DNA of 64,000 nt from CBDBZL01 sp965213545 (lineage in GTDB: Bacteria > Pseudomonadota > Alphaproteobacteria > Sphingomonadales > Sphingomonadaceae). Each line of letters opens with the position of its first letter. Position 1 is the stretch's first letter. Positions 17,328 through 25,717 of this stretch are shown one piece after another. A program made the translations under genes and the position numbers. The stretch is taken from NCBI GenBank assembly GCA_965213545.1, contig CBDBZL010000001.1:1-64000 (forward strand), read 5' to 3'. The notes below the pieces were generated by a model. It was not told where the DNA came from. It did no database searches and worked only from the letters and a program-made list of their open reading frames with translations.

Positions 17328-17909
17328 ATGTTTATCGAGACAGAAGCAACGCCCAATCCTTCGACGATCAAGTTTCTGCCCGGCCGCGAGGTTATGGCGC
17401 AAGGAACGCGCGACTTCGCCTCGCCTGAAGAAGCGCAAGCCTCACCACTTGCTCAGGCGCTGTTCGATACCGGCGAGGTTACCGGCGTGTTCTTCGGCCA
17501 TGACTTCGTCTCGGTCACCGCGGCGCCCGGTGCGGATTGGCCGCGACTGAAGGGCGATGTGGCTGCGGTGCTGCTCGACCACTTCGTGTCCGGCGCACCG
17601 CTTTTTGCCGCAGGGGGCGCCGGCGCGATCGCGGTTCCGGGCGAGGAAGACGCAGGCGAGCTCGGCGATGATGAGGGTAGCGAGGATATCGTCGCCCAGA
17701 TCAAGGATTTGCTGGAAACCCGCGTGCGGCCAGCGGTTGCCGGCGACGGCGGGGACATTCGCTATCGCGGCTTTCGCGAAGGCGTGGTCTATCTTGCCAT
17801 GCAGGGCGCGTGTTCGGGCTGCCCGAGTTCGACCGCTACGCTCAAGCATGGCATCGAGGGGCTGCTCAAGCACTACGTTCCCGAGGTGCTTGAGGTGCGC
17901 GCTGCCTGA
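17328..17909 (+). CDS. nfu: NifU-family iron-sulfur scaffold/carrier protein
   Basis: A 193-residue protein with two domains: an N-terminal Nfu_N domain (MFIETEATPNPSTIKFLPG...) and a C-terminal NifU-like domain holding the cluster-binding CSGCPSS (C-x-x-C), preceded by LETRVRPAVAGDGGDIRYRGF. Two such chains bridge one [4Fe-4S] cluster for delivery to target enzymes. ATG 17328 begins the conserved N-terminus. It heads a plus-strand run through to miaB and phoH that is conserved in sphingomonads, and miaB needs two such clusters, although a direct functional link is inference. Confidence 0.95.
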   Translation: MFIETEATPNPSTIKFLPGREVMAQGTRDFASPEEAQASPLAQALFDTGEVTGVFFGHDFVSVTAAPGADWPRLKGDVAAVLLDHFVSGAPLFAAGGAGAIAVPGEEDAGELGDDEGSEDIVAQIKDLLETRVRPAVAGDGGDIRYRGFREGVVYLAMQGACSGCPSSTATLKHGIEGLLKHYVPEVLEVRAA

Positions 17910-17977
17910 CCGCGTCGCGGCAGGACACGTTGTTGTCGCAAACACTCTTTTCAGGAATAGAAAGCCCTAGCTCCGCC

Positions 17978-18568
17978 ATGCCGCAAGTCCTGTCCGACAC
18001 CGCGCTCGACCAGCTCTATCGGGAAGCCAGAAGCTATAATGGTTGGCTCGACGAGGAGGTCAGCGAAAGTCAGATCAAGCAGATCTACGAGCTTGCCAAG
18101 ATGGGGCCGACCTCGGCCAACCAGCACCCCGGGCGGTTCGTCTGGTGCCGTTCGCAAGCCTCGCGCGACAGGCTGGCGGTGCGTGCGAGCGAGGGCAACA
18201 AGGACAAGGTGCGCACTGCGCCCGTCTGTCTGATCATCGGCTATGATCTGGATTTCCACGATGAATTGCCGTGGCTGTTCCCGCACACCGATGCCCGGCC
18301 CTGGTTTGCCGACGAGGGCCTGCGGCGCGAGAACGCCATGCGCAATTCCGCGCTTCAAGGTGCCTATGTCATGCTGGCCGCACGCGCATTGGGGCTCGAT
18401 TGCGGACCGATGTCAGGCTTCGATCAGGACGGCGTGACGCGCGACTTTTTCGCCGATCATCCGCGCTGGCGTGCGGACTGGCTGTGCGCAATCGGTCATG
18501 GCGACAAGGCAAGCCTTTTTGCGCGCTCGCCTCGGCCCGATTTCGGCAAGTTCAACCAAGTCCTTTAG
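17978..18568 (+). CDS. Nitroreductase-family flavoprotein (malonic semialdehyde reductase RutE-like)
   Basis: A 196-residue NAD(P)H:FMN oxidoreductase. Diagnostic blocks are SYNGWLDEEVSESQIKQIYEL at the start, GPTSANQHPGRFVW (FMN phosphate binding), LRRENAMRNSALQGAYVMLAARALGLDCGPMSGFD and HGDKASLFARSPRPDF at the end. These match the RutE/HadB branch, whose E. coli member reduces malonic semialdehyde in pyrimidine breakdown. No other rut genes are in the window, so the true substrate is open. ATG 17978 lies 68 bases after nfu. The next gene, tsaB, starts 19 bases after its stop. Confidence 0.9.
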   Translation: MPQVLSDTALDQLYREARSYNGWLDEEVSESQIKQIYELAKMGPTSANQHPGRFVWCRSQASRDRLAVRASEGNKDKVRTAPVCLIIGYDLDFHDELPWLFPHTDARPWFADEGLRRENAMRNSALQGAYVMLAARALGLDCGPMSGFDQDGVTRDFFADHPRWRADWLCAIGHGDKASLFARSPRPDFGKFNQVL

Positions 18569-18587
18569 CGCGCATTCGAGCAGCATC

Positions 18588-19247
18588 ATGCGCGTGCTGG
18601 CCATCGAATGCGCAAGCCCTGCCTGTTCGGTAGCGCTGTTCGATGGCGACGCGCTGATTTCGGGCGCATACGAGCTGATCGGTAGGGGCCACGCCGAACG
18701 GCTCGTCCCGCTCATTGCCGACCTGCCCGAGCGAGGCCGCGCCGGGGCGATCTGCGTTTCGCTCGGTCCGGGCAGCTTCACCGGTCTGCGAATCGGTATC
18801 GCAGCGGCGCGCGCGCTGGGGCTTGCCTGGAAGGTGCGCGTCACGGGTTATCCGACGCTGGCACTGGTGGCGGCCATGGCGCGCGAACGCCGCGGCGAGC
18901 AGGTTGCCGTCAGTGTGGCGATGGAGGGTGGTCATGGCCAATGGTTCGTCGCCAACTTCTCAGCTTGCGGCAGTACCCGAGTGCCAGCCATGTCGCTTTC
19001 GCCCGGCGATGCCGTGCTTGCCGCGGTGCATCCGCTGGTCGCCGGCAATGCCGCGAAGGCGTTGGTGAAACTGCGGGGAAGCGGTGCGGCTCTCGATCTC
19101 CTGCCCGATGCGCGCTGCGTCGATCTGCTACCGGGCAGCATCTTCAGCCACGATCTGGCACCACTCTACGGCCGCGCGCCCGACGCCGCACCTTCAATCT
19201 CCGGCATTGCGGCAGACGCGCTCGCTGATCCAGGCGGGTTGAGGTGA
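18588..19247 (+). CDS. tsaB: tRNA threonylcarbamoyladenosine biosynthesis protein TsaB
   Basis: TsaB is the non-catalytic partner of TsaD in the complex that makes t6A37 in ANN-decoding tRNAs. The 219-residue protein has the ASKHA-like N-terminal fold: MRVLAIECASPACSVALFD, GRGHAERLVPLI, and CVSLGPGSFTGLRIGIAAARALGLA, the hallmark block. The C-terminal half is weakly conserved, as usual. The ATG at 18588 gives the right N-terminus. rimI follows 6 bases later, and the tsaB-rimI pair is a common arrangement. Confidence 0.95.
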   Translation: MRVLAIECASPACSVALFDGDALISGAYELIGRGHAERLVPLIADLPERGRAGAICVSLGPGSFTGLRIGIAAARALGLAWKVRVTGYPTLALVAAMARERRGEQVAVSVAMEGGHGQWFVANFSACGSTRVPAMSLSPGDAVLAAVHPLVAGNAAKALVKLRGSGAALDLLPDARCVDLLPGSIFSHDLAPLYGRAPDAAPSISGIAADALADPGGLR

Positions 19248-19253
19248 GCCAAG

Positions 19254-19721
19254 ATGCTCGATGACATCATGGCGGTCATGGATCGCGCATTCGATCCAAC
19301 CTATGGCGAGGCCTGGACCCACACTCAGGTGGCAGAAGCCCTGGCGCTGCCCAACACCTGGTGTCTGCTGGCCGGCCCCGATGGGCGCGCTCCTGTGTCC
19401 GGAACGCGAGCGGTGGGCTTTGCCATGTCGCGCGGAGCGGCGGGGGAGGAGGAACTGCTTCTCATCGCGGTCGATCCCGCTTATCGCCGCCGCGGGGTCG
19501 GGGCCAGGCTGCTCGAACGCTTCATCGTCACCGCAAGAGAGCGCGATGCGCATCAGCTGGTTCTTGAGGTACGGGAGGGCAACCAAGCCATCCAACTTTA
19601 CGCTCGATATGGGTTCCATCAGGTCGGCCGTCGCCGAGCTTATTATAAATCCAAGGCCGGAGAACAATTCGATGCGTTGACGCTGTCCCGTGACGATGGA
19701 AGCAATAATGGATCGGCGTGA
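19254..19721 (+). CDS. rimI: Ribosomal protein S18-alanine N-acetyltransferase RimI
   Basis: A 155-residue GNAT acetyltransferase. The acetyl-CoA-binding loop is visible as VDPAYRRRGVGARLLERFI (Q/R-x-x-G-x-G/A), preceded by the strand EELLLIAV and followed by LEVREGNQAIQLYARYGFHQVGRRRAYY, which matches RimI and related N-terminal acetyltransferases. RimI acetylates the N-terminal alanine of ribosomal protein S18. The placement 6 bases after tsaB strengthens the call. The substrate is assigned by family and context. Confidence 0.9.
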   Translation: MLDDIMAVMDRAFDPTYGEAWTHTQVAEALALPNTWCLLAGPDGRAPVSGTRAVGFAMSRGAAGEEELLLIAVDPAYRRRGVGARLLERFIVTARERDAHQLVLEVREGNQAIQLYARYGFHQVGRRRAYYKSKAGEQFDALTLSRDDGSNNGSA

Positions 19722-19843
19722 CCTTTACTTGTTGATTTCCACGCCAACCCTCTTGTAATTGCAATTTTGCCTTGCCATTCCAGTAAGGTACACCTGCGAG
19801 ACAGGTGTGATAAATGCTAAGGTCGCCTAAGAAAGAGGAAATG

Positions 19844-20293
19844 ATGGAACAGTCCAATGATGACATGAACGAGATGCTGATTTCGCTCACGTCCGATATC
19901 GTTACGGCCCATGTCGCAAACAACAATGTCGACGTCGATACTCTGCCGGCATTGATCGAGAATGTTTATACCGCGCTTTCGGGCTTGGGGACGGAGAAGG
20001 TGGTCGAGGAACCTCTCGAGCCTGCAGTGCCGATCCGTCAGTCGGTGAAGCCCGATTATCTGGTGTGCCTGGAAGACGGCAAGAAAATGAAGATGCTCAA
20101 GCGGCATCTGATGACCGCCTACGGCATGACGCCCGAGGAATATCGCAATCGCTGGGGTTTGCCCGTCGATTATCCGATGGTTGCTCCCAATTACGCCGAG
20201 AAGCGACGCCAGTTGGCCAAGGACATCGGACTTGGTCGCAAGCCCGGGCAGCGTCGCGGGCGCAAGAAGGCAGCTCCCGCCGACGCCGCCTGA
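19844..20293 (+). CDS. mucR: MucR/Ros family transcriptional regulator
   Basis: A 149-residue regulator of the MucR/Ros family: an N-terminal helical oligomerisation part (MLISLTSDIVTAHVANNNV...) and a C-terminal DNA-binding part with SVKPDYLVCLEDGKKMKMLKRHLMTAYGMTPEEYRNRWGL and PNYAEKRRQLAKDIGLGRK (given as landmarks). The first zinc pair is C-x-x-D instead of C-x-x-C, as in zinc-independent members. MucR proteins are global silencers that bind AT-rich promoters. ATG 19844 is preferred over the ATG at 19841 because GAGG lies at a better distance. A basic tail (QRRGRKKA) follows. It is followed by a strong terminator, then fur. Confidence 0.92.
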   Translation: MEQSNDDMNEMLISLTSDIVTAHVANNNVDVDTLPALIENVYTALSGLGTEKVVEEPLEPAVPIRQSVKPDYLVCLEDGKKMKMLKRHLMTAYGMTPEEYRNRWGLPVDYPMVAPNYAEKRRQLAKDIGLGRKPGQRRGRKKAAPADAA

Positions 20294-20342
20294 CGGTTCG
20301 ACTAGTGCGCAAGGCTGAGTTTCGGTCTCGCGGTTAAGGTTG

Positions 20343-20383
20343 AAAAAGCGCCCCGTCGGCCTATCATCGGCGGGGCGTTTCGT
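20343..20383 (+). terminator. Rho-independent terminator after mucR
   Basis: An extended hairpin pairs about 20346-20359 with 20367-20380. Its core is CGCCCCG/CGGGGCG with a 7-base loop, with A residues before and a T-rich stretch (TTTCGTT) after. It lies 50 bases past the mucR stop and 70 bases before fur, so it should end the tsaB-rimI-mucR transcript. The A/T flanks also allow it to work in the other direction. Confidence 0.75.
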
Positions 20384-20429
20384 TCATTTGGGACATTGTT
20401 CATTTGGGACATCGTTCATTACGGACGGC
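20382..20429 (+). repeat. 16-bp tandem direct repeat upstream of fur (2.5 copies)
   Basis: GTTCATTTGGGACAT occurs at 20382 and 20398 with exact 16-bp period, and a third partial copy GTTCATT begins at 20414. The array fills the space between the mucR terminator and the fur start. It may be a regulator-binding array (Fur itself or MucR are candidates), or a recent slippage duplication. It is more AT-rich than the surroundings. Confidence 0.7.
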
Positions 20430-20449
20430 GCGATAACAAGGTGGATGGA

Positions 20450-20872
20450 TTGCAAAACGGCATCGATCTGGAAGCGCTGTGCGCCGAACGCGGGCTTCGC
20501 ATCACCGAGCAGCGGCGGGTTATCGCCAAAGTGCTTTCAGACAGCGACGACCATCCCGATGTCGAGCGCCTGCATGCCCGCGCCGCGGCGATCGATCCCA
20601 AGATCTCTATCGCCACGGTCTATCGTACGGTGCGCCTGTTCGAAGAAGCGGGCATTCTTGACCGGCACGACTTCGGTGATGGCCGAGCGCGTTACGAGGC
20701 GGCGCCCGAAGCGCATCACGATCACCTGATCGATGTCGAGACAGGCAAGGTGGTCGAGTTCGTCGATCCCGAGCTCGAGGCATTGCAGAAGGAAATTGCC
20801 GAGAAGCTTGGTTATCGCCTGGTGGACCACCGGATGGAGCTTTACGGCGTCCGGATCGACCGCGAGAACTGA
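20450..20872 (+). CDS. fur: Fur-family metal-responsive transcriptional regulator
   Basis: A 140-residue Fur/Irr-type regulator. The N-terminal winged helix shows LCAERGLRITEQRRVIAKVL and ISIATVYRTVRLFEEAGIL (recognition helix). The dimerisation and metal part has FGDGRARYEAAPEAHHDHLID with the metal-binding HHDH cluster and EFVDPELEALQKEIAEKLGY. No CxxC pair is present, so the structural zinc site of E. coli Fur is missing, as in many alphaproteobacterial Fur/Mur proteins; the metal sensed could be iron or manganese. The start is chosen as TTG 20450, with AAGGTGG five bases upstream; GTG 20441 is the alternative. Tandem 16-bp repeats lie just upstream. Confidence 0.93.
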   Translation: MQNGIDLEALCAERGLRITEQRRVIAKVLSDSDDHPDVERLHARAAAIDPKISIATVYRTVRLFEEAGILDRHDFGDGRARYEAAPEAHHDHLIDVETGKVVEFVDPELEALQKEIAEKLGYRLVDHRMELYGVRIDREN

Positions 20873-20903
20873 CGGCGTTCCTAACCCAGCGCCGTCCATC
20901 ACC

Positions 20904-21650
20904 ATGTCTGAAATGCCTGCGCTCGGCTGGCGCTGGGTCATAGTAATCGGCCGGATCGGCGCGATAATGCTATGGTTCGGTCTCATCATCGCGCCGCACC
21001 TGCTGCTGACGCTCGCCGGACGCCGCCACATCGTGCCGCCTGTCTTCCTGGCAGGAGTGGGACGGCTGGCCGGGCTGGTCGTGACGACACAGCGTCATCG
21101 TGCAGTGCGGCCCGTGCTGCTGGTTGCGAACCATGTCAGCTGGCTCGATATCCTTGCCCTGGCCGGAGCGGCGCGTGCCACCTTTGTCGCCAACGACGCA
21201 TTGCAAAGCCATCCGGCGCTGCACTGGTTGTGCGCGCAGAACGAGACCGTCTTCATCGCGCGCGACCAGCGCGGTACGGTGGCAACGCAGGTCGGCGCGA
21301 TCGAGGCGGGACTGGGGCGTCATCCGATGGTCATATTTCCCGAAGGCACCACGGGAGACGGGCGACAACTGATGCCGTTCAAGAGCGCCCTGCTTGCTGC
21401 TGCGGCGCGCGTGCCGAGCGGCAAGCAGGTCGCCGTCCAACCGGTGGCGCTTCGTTATCGCGACGCGGAACAGATCGCCTGGGTGGGCGATGAGCCGGGC
21501 CTCAGCAACGTGATGCGCGTGCTCGCCAGGCCAAGACCTGTCCGGCTGACCATCATCTATCTCGAACCGCTGGGCGGGAAAGATATGGCGGACCGCAAAA
21601 CCATAGCCCGGGCGGCGCAAGCAGCAATCGACAACGCGCTGGGGCACTGA
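20904..21650 (+). CDS. 1-acyl-sn-glycerol-3-phosphate acyltransferase (PlsC-like)
   Basis: A 248-residue membrane acyltransferase. An N-terminal hydrophobic helix (IMLWFGLIIAPHLLLTLA) precedes the catalytic NHVSWLD motif (H-x4-D, around residue 80) and the phosphate-binding FPEGTTGDG motif about 75 residues later. The AGLG...PMV context is typical. Such enzymes acylate lysophosphatidic acid, although some members act on ornithine lipids instead, and this cannot be separated here. ATG 20904 starts 31 bases after fur, so it is probably cotranscribed with it. miaB follows about 100 bases later. Confidence 0.88.
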   Translation: MSEMPALGWRWVIVIGRIGAIMLWFGLIIAPHLLLTLAGRRHIVPPVFLAGVGRLAGLVVTTQRHRAVRPVLLVANHVSWLDILALAGAARATFVANDALQSHPALHWLCAQNETVFIARDQRGTVATQVGAIEAGLGRHPMVIFPEGTTGDGRQLMPFKSALLAAAARVPSGKQVAVQPVALRYRDAEQIAWVGDEPGLSNVMRVLARPRPVRLTIIYLEPLGGKDMADRKTIARAAQAAIDNALGH

Positions 21651-21752
21651 CCGCTCGATCACGGCCGCGTGATCGGTGCACGCGATGCAGCACACGCCGG
21701 CACAGGCGGACGGCTTTGCTTTGCCCGCGCCATTGTCCTATTCGCGGGCGCC

Positions 21753-23099
21753 ATGCGGTCCACCACCCTCCCCCGCACCTTCAAGGTGAAGAACTTCGGC
21801 TGTCAGATGAACGTCTATGATGGCGAGCGGATGGCCGATCTGCTTGTCGCTGAAGGCCTCTCGCCCGCCGCCGAAGGATCGCCCGCGGACCTCGTCGTGC
21901 TAAACACCTGTCACATCCGCGAGAAGGCGGCGGAAAAGGTGTTCTCGGATATCGGCCGGCTGCGGCGGGACGACGGATCGCAGCCGATGATCGCCGTGGC
22001 CGGGTGCGTGGCGCAGGCCGAAGCCGACGAAATCTTCACCCGCGCGCCGGCGGTGGGCGTCATCGTCGGTCCGCAAGCTTATCACCGCTTGCCGGCGCTG
22101 ATCGCCCGTGCGGCACAAGGCGAACGGGCGCTCGATACTGAGATGCCCGAGGACGACAAGTTCACCGCCCTACCCAAACGCCGCCGGGCCGCCCCCTCGG
22201 CCTTCCTGACAGTGCAGGAGGGATGTGACAAGTTCTGCACCTATTGCGTCGTTCCTTATACCAGGGGAGCCGAGATTTCGCGGCCGTTCGGCGCGCTGGT
22301 GGACGAGGCGGGCGAGTTGGCCCAGGCCGGAACGCGCGAGATCACGCTGCTGGGCCAGAACGTCAATGCCTGGAGCGGTGTGGATGCGGCGGGGCGGCCA
22401 TGCGGGCTGGACGGCTTGGTCCGGGCAATCGCCATGCTGCCGGGCATCGCGCGGATCCGCTACACCACCAGCCATCCGGGCGACGTCACCGATGGTCTCG
22501 TCGCCGCGCATGGCGAGGTCGAGAAGCTGATGCCATATCTCCACCTGCCGGTGCAGTCAGGATCGGACCGGATCCTGAAGGCAATGAACCGCAGCCATAC
22601 CGCGCAGGGCTATATCGCGCTGATCGAACGCTTCCGGGCGGCGCGGCCCGACATCGCCGTCTCGGGCGACTTCATCGTCGGCTTCCCGGGCGAGAGCGAG
22701 GCCGATTTCGAGGCGACCCTGTCGCTCATCGAAACAGTGGGCTACGCACATGCCTTCAGCTTCAAGTATTCGCCGCGCCCCGGAACTCCAGCCGCAAGTA
22801 TGCCCGGCCAGGTCCCGCGCGAGGTGATGGAGGAACGTTTGCGCCGGTTGCAGGAGGCACTTGGACGTAGCCAACTGGCCTTCAACCGGGCGAGTTCGGG
22901 CCGGCGTTGCGCGGTGCTGATCGAGCGGTGCGGCAAGCTTGGCGGGCAGTGGCTGGGCAAGTCGCCCTGGCTGCAATCGGTGCTGCTCGACGCGCCGCAC
23001 CTGAAGGTCGGTGATCTGGTCGAAGTGGAACTGACCGCTGCGGGGCCGAACTCCTTGCGCGCTCGGCTGCTCGAGACGGTGCCTTCCGACGTCAATTGA
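21753..23099 (+). CDS. miaB: tRNA-2-methylthio-N6-dimethylallyladenosine synthase MiaB
   Basis: MiaB adds a methylthio group to i6A37 in tRNA. The 448-residue protein has the three expected domains. The N-terminal UPF0004 domain has cysteines in KNFGCQMNVYD, LNTCHIRE and VAGCVAQ that bind the auxiliary [4Fe-4S] cluster. The radical SAM domain has GCDKFCTYCVVPYTRG (C-x3-C-x2-C, near residue 150), HLPVQSGSDRILKAMNR and FIVGFPGE. The C-terminal TRAM domain runs over roughly the last 70 residues (CAVLIERCGKLGGQWLGKS...). ATG 21753 begins the conserved start. The upstream nfu gene fits a cluster-supply role. Confidence 0.96.
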   Translation: MRSTTLPRTFKVKNFGCQMNVYDGERMADLLVAEGLSPAAEGSPADLVVLNTCHIREKAAEKVFSDIGRLRRDDGSQPMIAVAGCVAQAEADEIFTRAPAVGVIVGPQAYHRLPALIARAAQGERALDTEMPEDDKFTALPKRRRAAPSAFLTVQEGCDKFCTYCVVPYTRGAEISRPFGALVDEAGELAQAGTREITLLGQNVNAWSGVDAAGRPCGLDGLVRAIAMLPGIARIRYTTSHPGDVTDGLVAAHGEVEKLMPYLHLPVQSGSDRILKAMNRSHTAQGYIALIERFRAARPDIAVSGDFIVGFPGESEADFEATLSLIETVGYAHAFSFKYSPRPGTPAASMPGQVPREVMEERLRRLQEALGRSQLAFNRASSGRRCAVLIERCGKLGGQWLGKSPWLQSVLLDAPHLKVGDLVEVELTAAGPNSLRARLLETVPSDVN

Positions 23100-23276
23100 G
23101 CAACCCGCAAGGTAGCATGTGACGCCCGCTGACGGGGGGCAGCTATGCGTCACAAACCCGCTTGCAGGTAAGCGCGCAAGGCGTTTGGTGTCGCAAGCCT
23201 GTCGTATGGGTGCCTTTCTCCTGCAAAGCACAAGGTTCACCAACCGCCCCGCCAACAGCAAAAGGGGCATAGCACC

Positions 23277-23954
23277 ATGGTTTCACTTCGCACCGTCACA
23301 TTCGCAGCGATGTTCGCCGCGCTTCCCGTCACCGCCAATGCTGCCGAGCTGGTGACGCTCGAAGTTGAGTCCGGACCATTGGCCACCCGTCAGCAGACCA
23401 TCTCCTTCACCCATCCGATCGGCCAGAGCTTCACCGCCTTCAGCCGCTCGATCACTTCGATCGGTTTCGAGTTCGGCACACTCAATCCCGGTGCCGCCAA
23501 CTCGCCGCTCACATTCTCGCTGTTCCAGGGCGAAACGCTGACCGGCACGCCGCTGTTCACCCAGAGCTTCAGCCTGCCCGAGACCATCGCCTCGCGCGGC
23601 GACCGGGCCTTTGTCGATCTCGCGTTGCCCGATGTCGCGGTGACCAACGGCGCCTTCTACACCGCAGTGCTGTCCGCCACCTCCGCCCGAGCGGCGCTGA
23701 TCGTGGGTCCGGACTTCCGGGTGCAGACCGGCGAGTTCCTGGGCGGAGACGCCTATGCCGGCGGTCGGCTGCTCGCCAGCGGCAATATCTATTCCAACTG
23801 CCAGGGCGCGAACAACAATTGCGATGCGAACTTCCGTGTTACCGGCGAGGTGCCCGAACCCTCCACATGGGCGATGATGCTCGTCGGCTTCGGTGCCATC
23901 GGCTCGGTGCTGCGCCGCCGCCGCTCCGGTGCGCCTTCACTGCGCGCCGCCTGA
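23277..23954 (+). CDS. PEPxxWA-CTERM sorting-domain exported protein
   Basis: A 225-residue exported protein. It has an N-terminal signal peptide (TVTFAAMFAALPVTANA, then AEL), a middle part of beta-strand-like, Thr/Ser/Phe-rich sequence, and a C-terminal sorting tripartite: PEPSTWAMMLVGFGAIGSV followed by LRRRR. This is the sphingomonad PEPxxWA form recognised by an exosortase, which cuts after the motif and releases the protein to the envelope. Two cysteines (SNCQGANNNCDANF) may form a disulphide. GGGG lies 9-10 bases before the ATG at 23277. The function of the exported domain is unknown. Two related proteins lie at 30926-31555 and 45309-45905. Confidence 0.9.
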   Translation: MVSLRTVTFAAMFAALPVTANAAELVTLEVESGPLATRQQTISFTHPIGQSFTAFSRSITSIGFEFGTLNPGAANSPLTFSLFQGETLTGTPLFTQSFSLPETIASRGDRAFVDLALPDVAVTNGAFYTAVLSATSARAALIVGPDFRVQTGEFLGGDAYAGGRLLASGNIYSNCQGANNNCDANFRVTGEVPEPSTWAMMLVGFGAIGSVLRRRRSGAPSLRAA

Positions 23955-23966
23955 CTCATGCGCAAT

Positions 23967-23994
23967 GGGAGGCCGCGCCACGGCCGGGCCTCCC
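23967..23994 (+). terminator. Putative hairpin terminator after PEP-CTERM gene
   Basis: A perfect 8-bp inverted repeat GGGAGGCC (23967-23974) / GGCCTCCC (23987-23994) with a 12-base, GC-rich loop lies 13 bases after the stop at 23954. The following bases (GCCATCATCTCCTG) are not a proper T-run, so termination could be weak or factor-dependent. Confidence 0.5.
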
Positions 23995-24092
23995 GCCATC
24001 ATCTCCTGTTCTGGCCACCGCCGATGCAACAGGCGCTTTGCCTGCGCGTCTGCCTGTTATAGACCCGCACTGATACGCACGCGGGAGAATGC

Positions 24093-25157
24093 ATGGCACG
24101 AAGGTCGCATGAAGCGGATAGGTTTGGTCAAAGCGCAAGCGATCCGCCTGTAGGCGCACTGGCGGCGGGTGGGTCGGCGGTGAGCGGGCACGGCGAGAGG
24201 GCGCGGCTCGAGCTGGCGTTCGACGAGCAAGCGGTGCTCAGCGCATTGTTCGGCCAGTTCGACGCCAACCTGGTCCAGATCGAGAACCGGCTCGGCGTTT
24301 ATATCGGCGCGCGCGGCAACAAGATCCTGATCGAAGGCGCGCCCGACGAAGTGGCGCGCACGCGCGACGTGCTCACCAAGATGCACGAGCGACTGCTGAC
24401 CGGCCAGGAGATGGACGCGGGCACAATCGAGGCGCTCATCGCCATGTCGAGCGAGCCTACGTTGGAAGGCATCATAACCCGCGAGGCCAAGGTGCCGTCG
24501 GTCATGATCCGCACGCGGCGCAAGACGATCGTGCCGCGCTCGGCGATGCAGGGCGAATATATGCGCCAACTCGCCAGCCGCGAGGTGATCTTCGCACTCG
24601 GGCCGGCAGGCACCGGCAAAACCTATCTGGCGGTGGCGCAGGCGGTCAGCCAGCTCATCACCGGCAGCGTGCAACGCCTGATCCTCTCGCGCCCGGCGGT
24701 GGAGGCGGGCGAGCGTCTGGGCTTCCTGCCCGGTGACATGAAGGAGAAGGTCGACCCCTATCTGCGCCCGCTTTACGATGCGCTCTACGATTGCATGCCG
24801 CCCGAGCAGGTCGATCGGCGCATCGCCTCGGGCGAGATCGAGATCGCGCCCATCGCCTTCATGCGCGGCCGCACGCTGGCCGATGCCTTCGTCATTTTGG
24901 ACGAGGCGCAGAACACCACGCGCGAACAGATGAAGATGTTCCTGACCCGCTTCGGCCAGAACAGCCGCATGGTGGTGTGCGGCGATCCCAAGCAGATCGA
25001 CATCCTCGGCGGCGCGGCACAAAGCGGGCTGCACGACGCAGTGGCCCGATGCGAGGGCATCGAGGGGATCGGGGTGACTCGCTTCACCGTGGCCGACGTG
25101 GTGCGCCACCCGATCGTCGGGCGCATTGTGGAAGCATACGAGGGCGACGGCAGCTAG
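24093..25157 (+). CDS. phoH: PhoH-family ATPase
   Basis: A 354-residue PhoH-like P-loop ATPase (YbeZ type). After a variable N-terminal part, an R3H/KH-like region (VQIENRLGVYIGARGNKILIEG) precedes the ATPase core: FALGPAGTGKTYLAVAQ (Walker A, near residue 172), RPAVEAGERLGFLPGDMKEKVDPY, FVILDEAQNTT (Walker B) and VVCGDPKQID (sensor). The genes phoH, ybeY and corC usually form one conserved cluster; YbeZ works with YbeY in rRNA processing and RNA quality control. Here phoH and ybeY are separated by a minus-strand gene of unknown function. The ATG at 24093 is the first of the frame. Confidence 0.95.
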   Translation: MARRSHEADRFGQSASDPPVGALAAGGSAVSGHGERARLELAFDEQAVLSALFGQFDANLVQIENRLGVYIGARGNKILIEGAPDEVARTRDVLTKMHERLLTGQEMDAGTIEALIAMSSEPTLEGIITREAKVPSVMIRTRRKTIVPRSAMQGEYMRQLASREVIFALGPAGTGKTYLAVAQAVSQLITGSVQRLILSRPAVEAGERLGFLPGDMKEKVDPYLRPLYDALYDCMPPEQVDRRIASGEIEIAPIAFMRGRTLADAFVILDEAQNTTREQMKMFLTRFGQNSRMVVCGDPKQIDILGGAAQSGLHDAVARCEGIEGIGVTRFTVADVVRHPIVGRIVEAYEGDGS

Positions 25158-25183
25158 CGACCCCATTGCGGACATTGGTCAAT

Positions 25184-25630
25184 TCAGAAGAAGCGGCCGT
25201 CCTGCAGGTAAATCGCATCCACGACGGAAAACACCTGCTCGGCCAGAGGCGTGCCAATCACATCGCGTCGTGCCAAGACTGTAGCGGCCAGGTCTGGATC
25301 GCTGAACCTTCCGCCCGCATCGATGACCGTGAGAGAAGGCGTACCGTCTTCAAGTTGACGATGAACCATTGCGACGCCAAACCGATCGCTCGCACCAGTG
25401 CCGTCGCCCCATTTGCCGAGAACCAGGTCGAGATTGGCTCCCGGTATGCTGAGATGTCCTACCGTCCAGTGCATCCAGTATGCGGCCACTGTTGGGCCGC
25501 CCTGCTGATGAACCATGCCCCAGACGCGGCGGCTTTCGTTGCCACAACAGTCACAATGACCGCCGGTCTCGCCCATCGCTTCAAATGCGAAAGCAGTGGG
25601 CTCGGCTTGGTTTGTCATGTCCTCCGGCAT
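25184..25630 (-). CDS. Conserved protein with CDCCG motif, function unknown
   Basis: A protein of about 148 residues, antisense to its neighbours and inserted between phoH and ybeY. Visible features are HCDCCGNESRRVWGMVHQ near the N-terminus (three Cys plus His, a possible metal site), AAYWMHWTVGHL, NLDLVLGKWGDGTGASDR, and DVIGTPLAEQVFSVVDAIYLQD at the C-terminal end. It has no signal peptide or transmembrane helix. I do not recognise a named domain. The start is unclear: ATG 25630 has no ribosome site, while ATG 25618 has GGAGG only 2 bases upstream; a GTG at 25693 would lengthen it. The stop is 26 bases from the phoH stop (convergent). Confidence 0.65.
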   Translation of the reverse strand: MPEDMTNQAEPTAFAFEAMGETGGHCDCCGNESRRVWGMVHQQGGPTVAAYWMHWTVGHLSIPGANLDLVLGKWGDGTGASDRFGVAMVHRQLEDGTPSLTVIDAGGRFSDPDLAATVLARRDVIGTPLAEQVFSVVDAIYLQDGRFF

Positions 25631-25717
25631 AATTTCGTCGACGTCGGGTTTCCACCCAAAAGCTGCCCTACCGAACCCGCTAACGCAAACCACATCCGAC
25701 CGTTATAGGGCCAAGCC

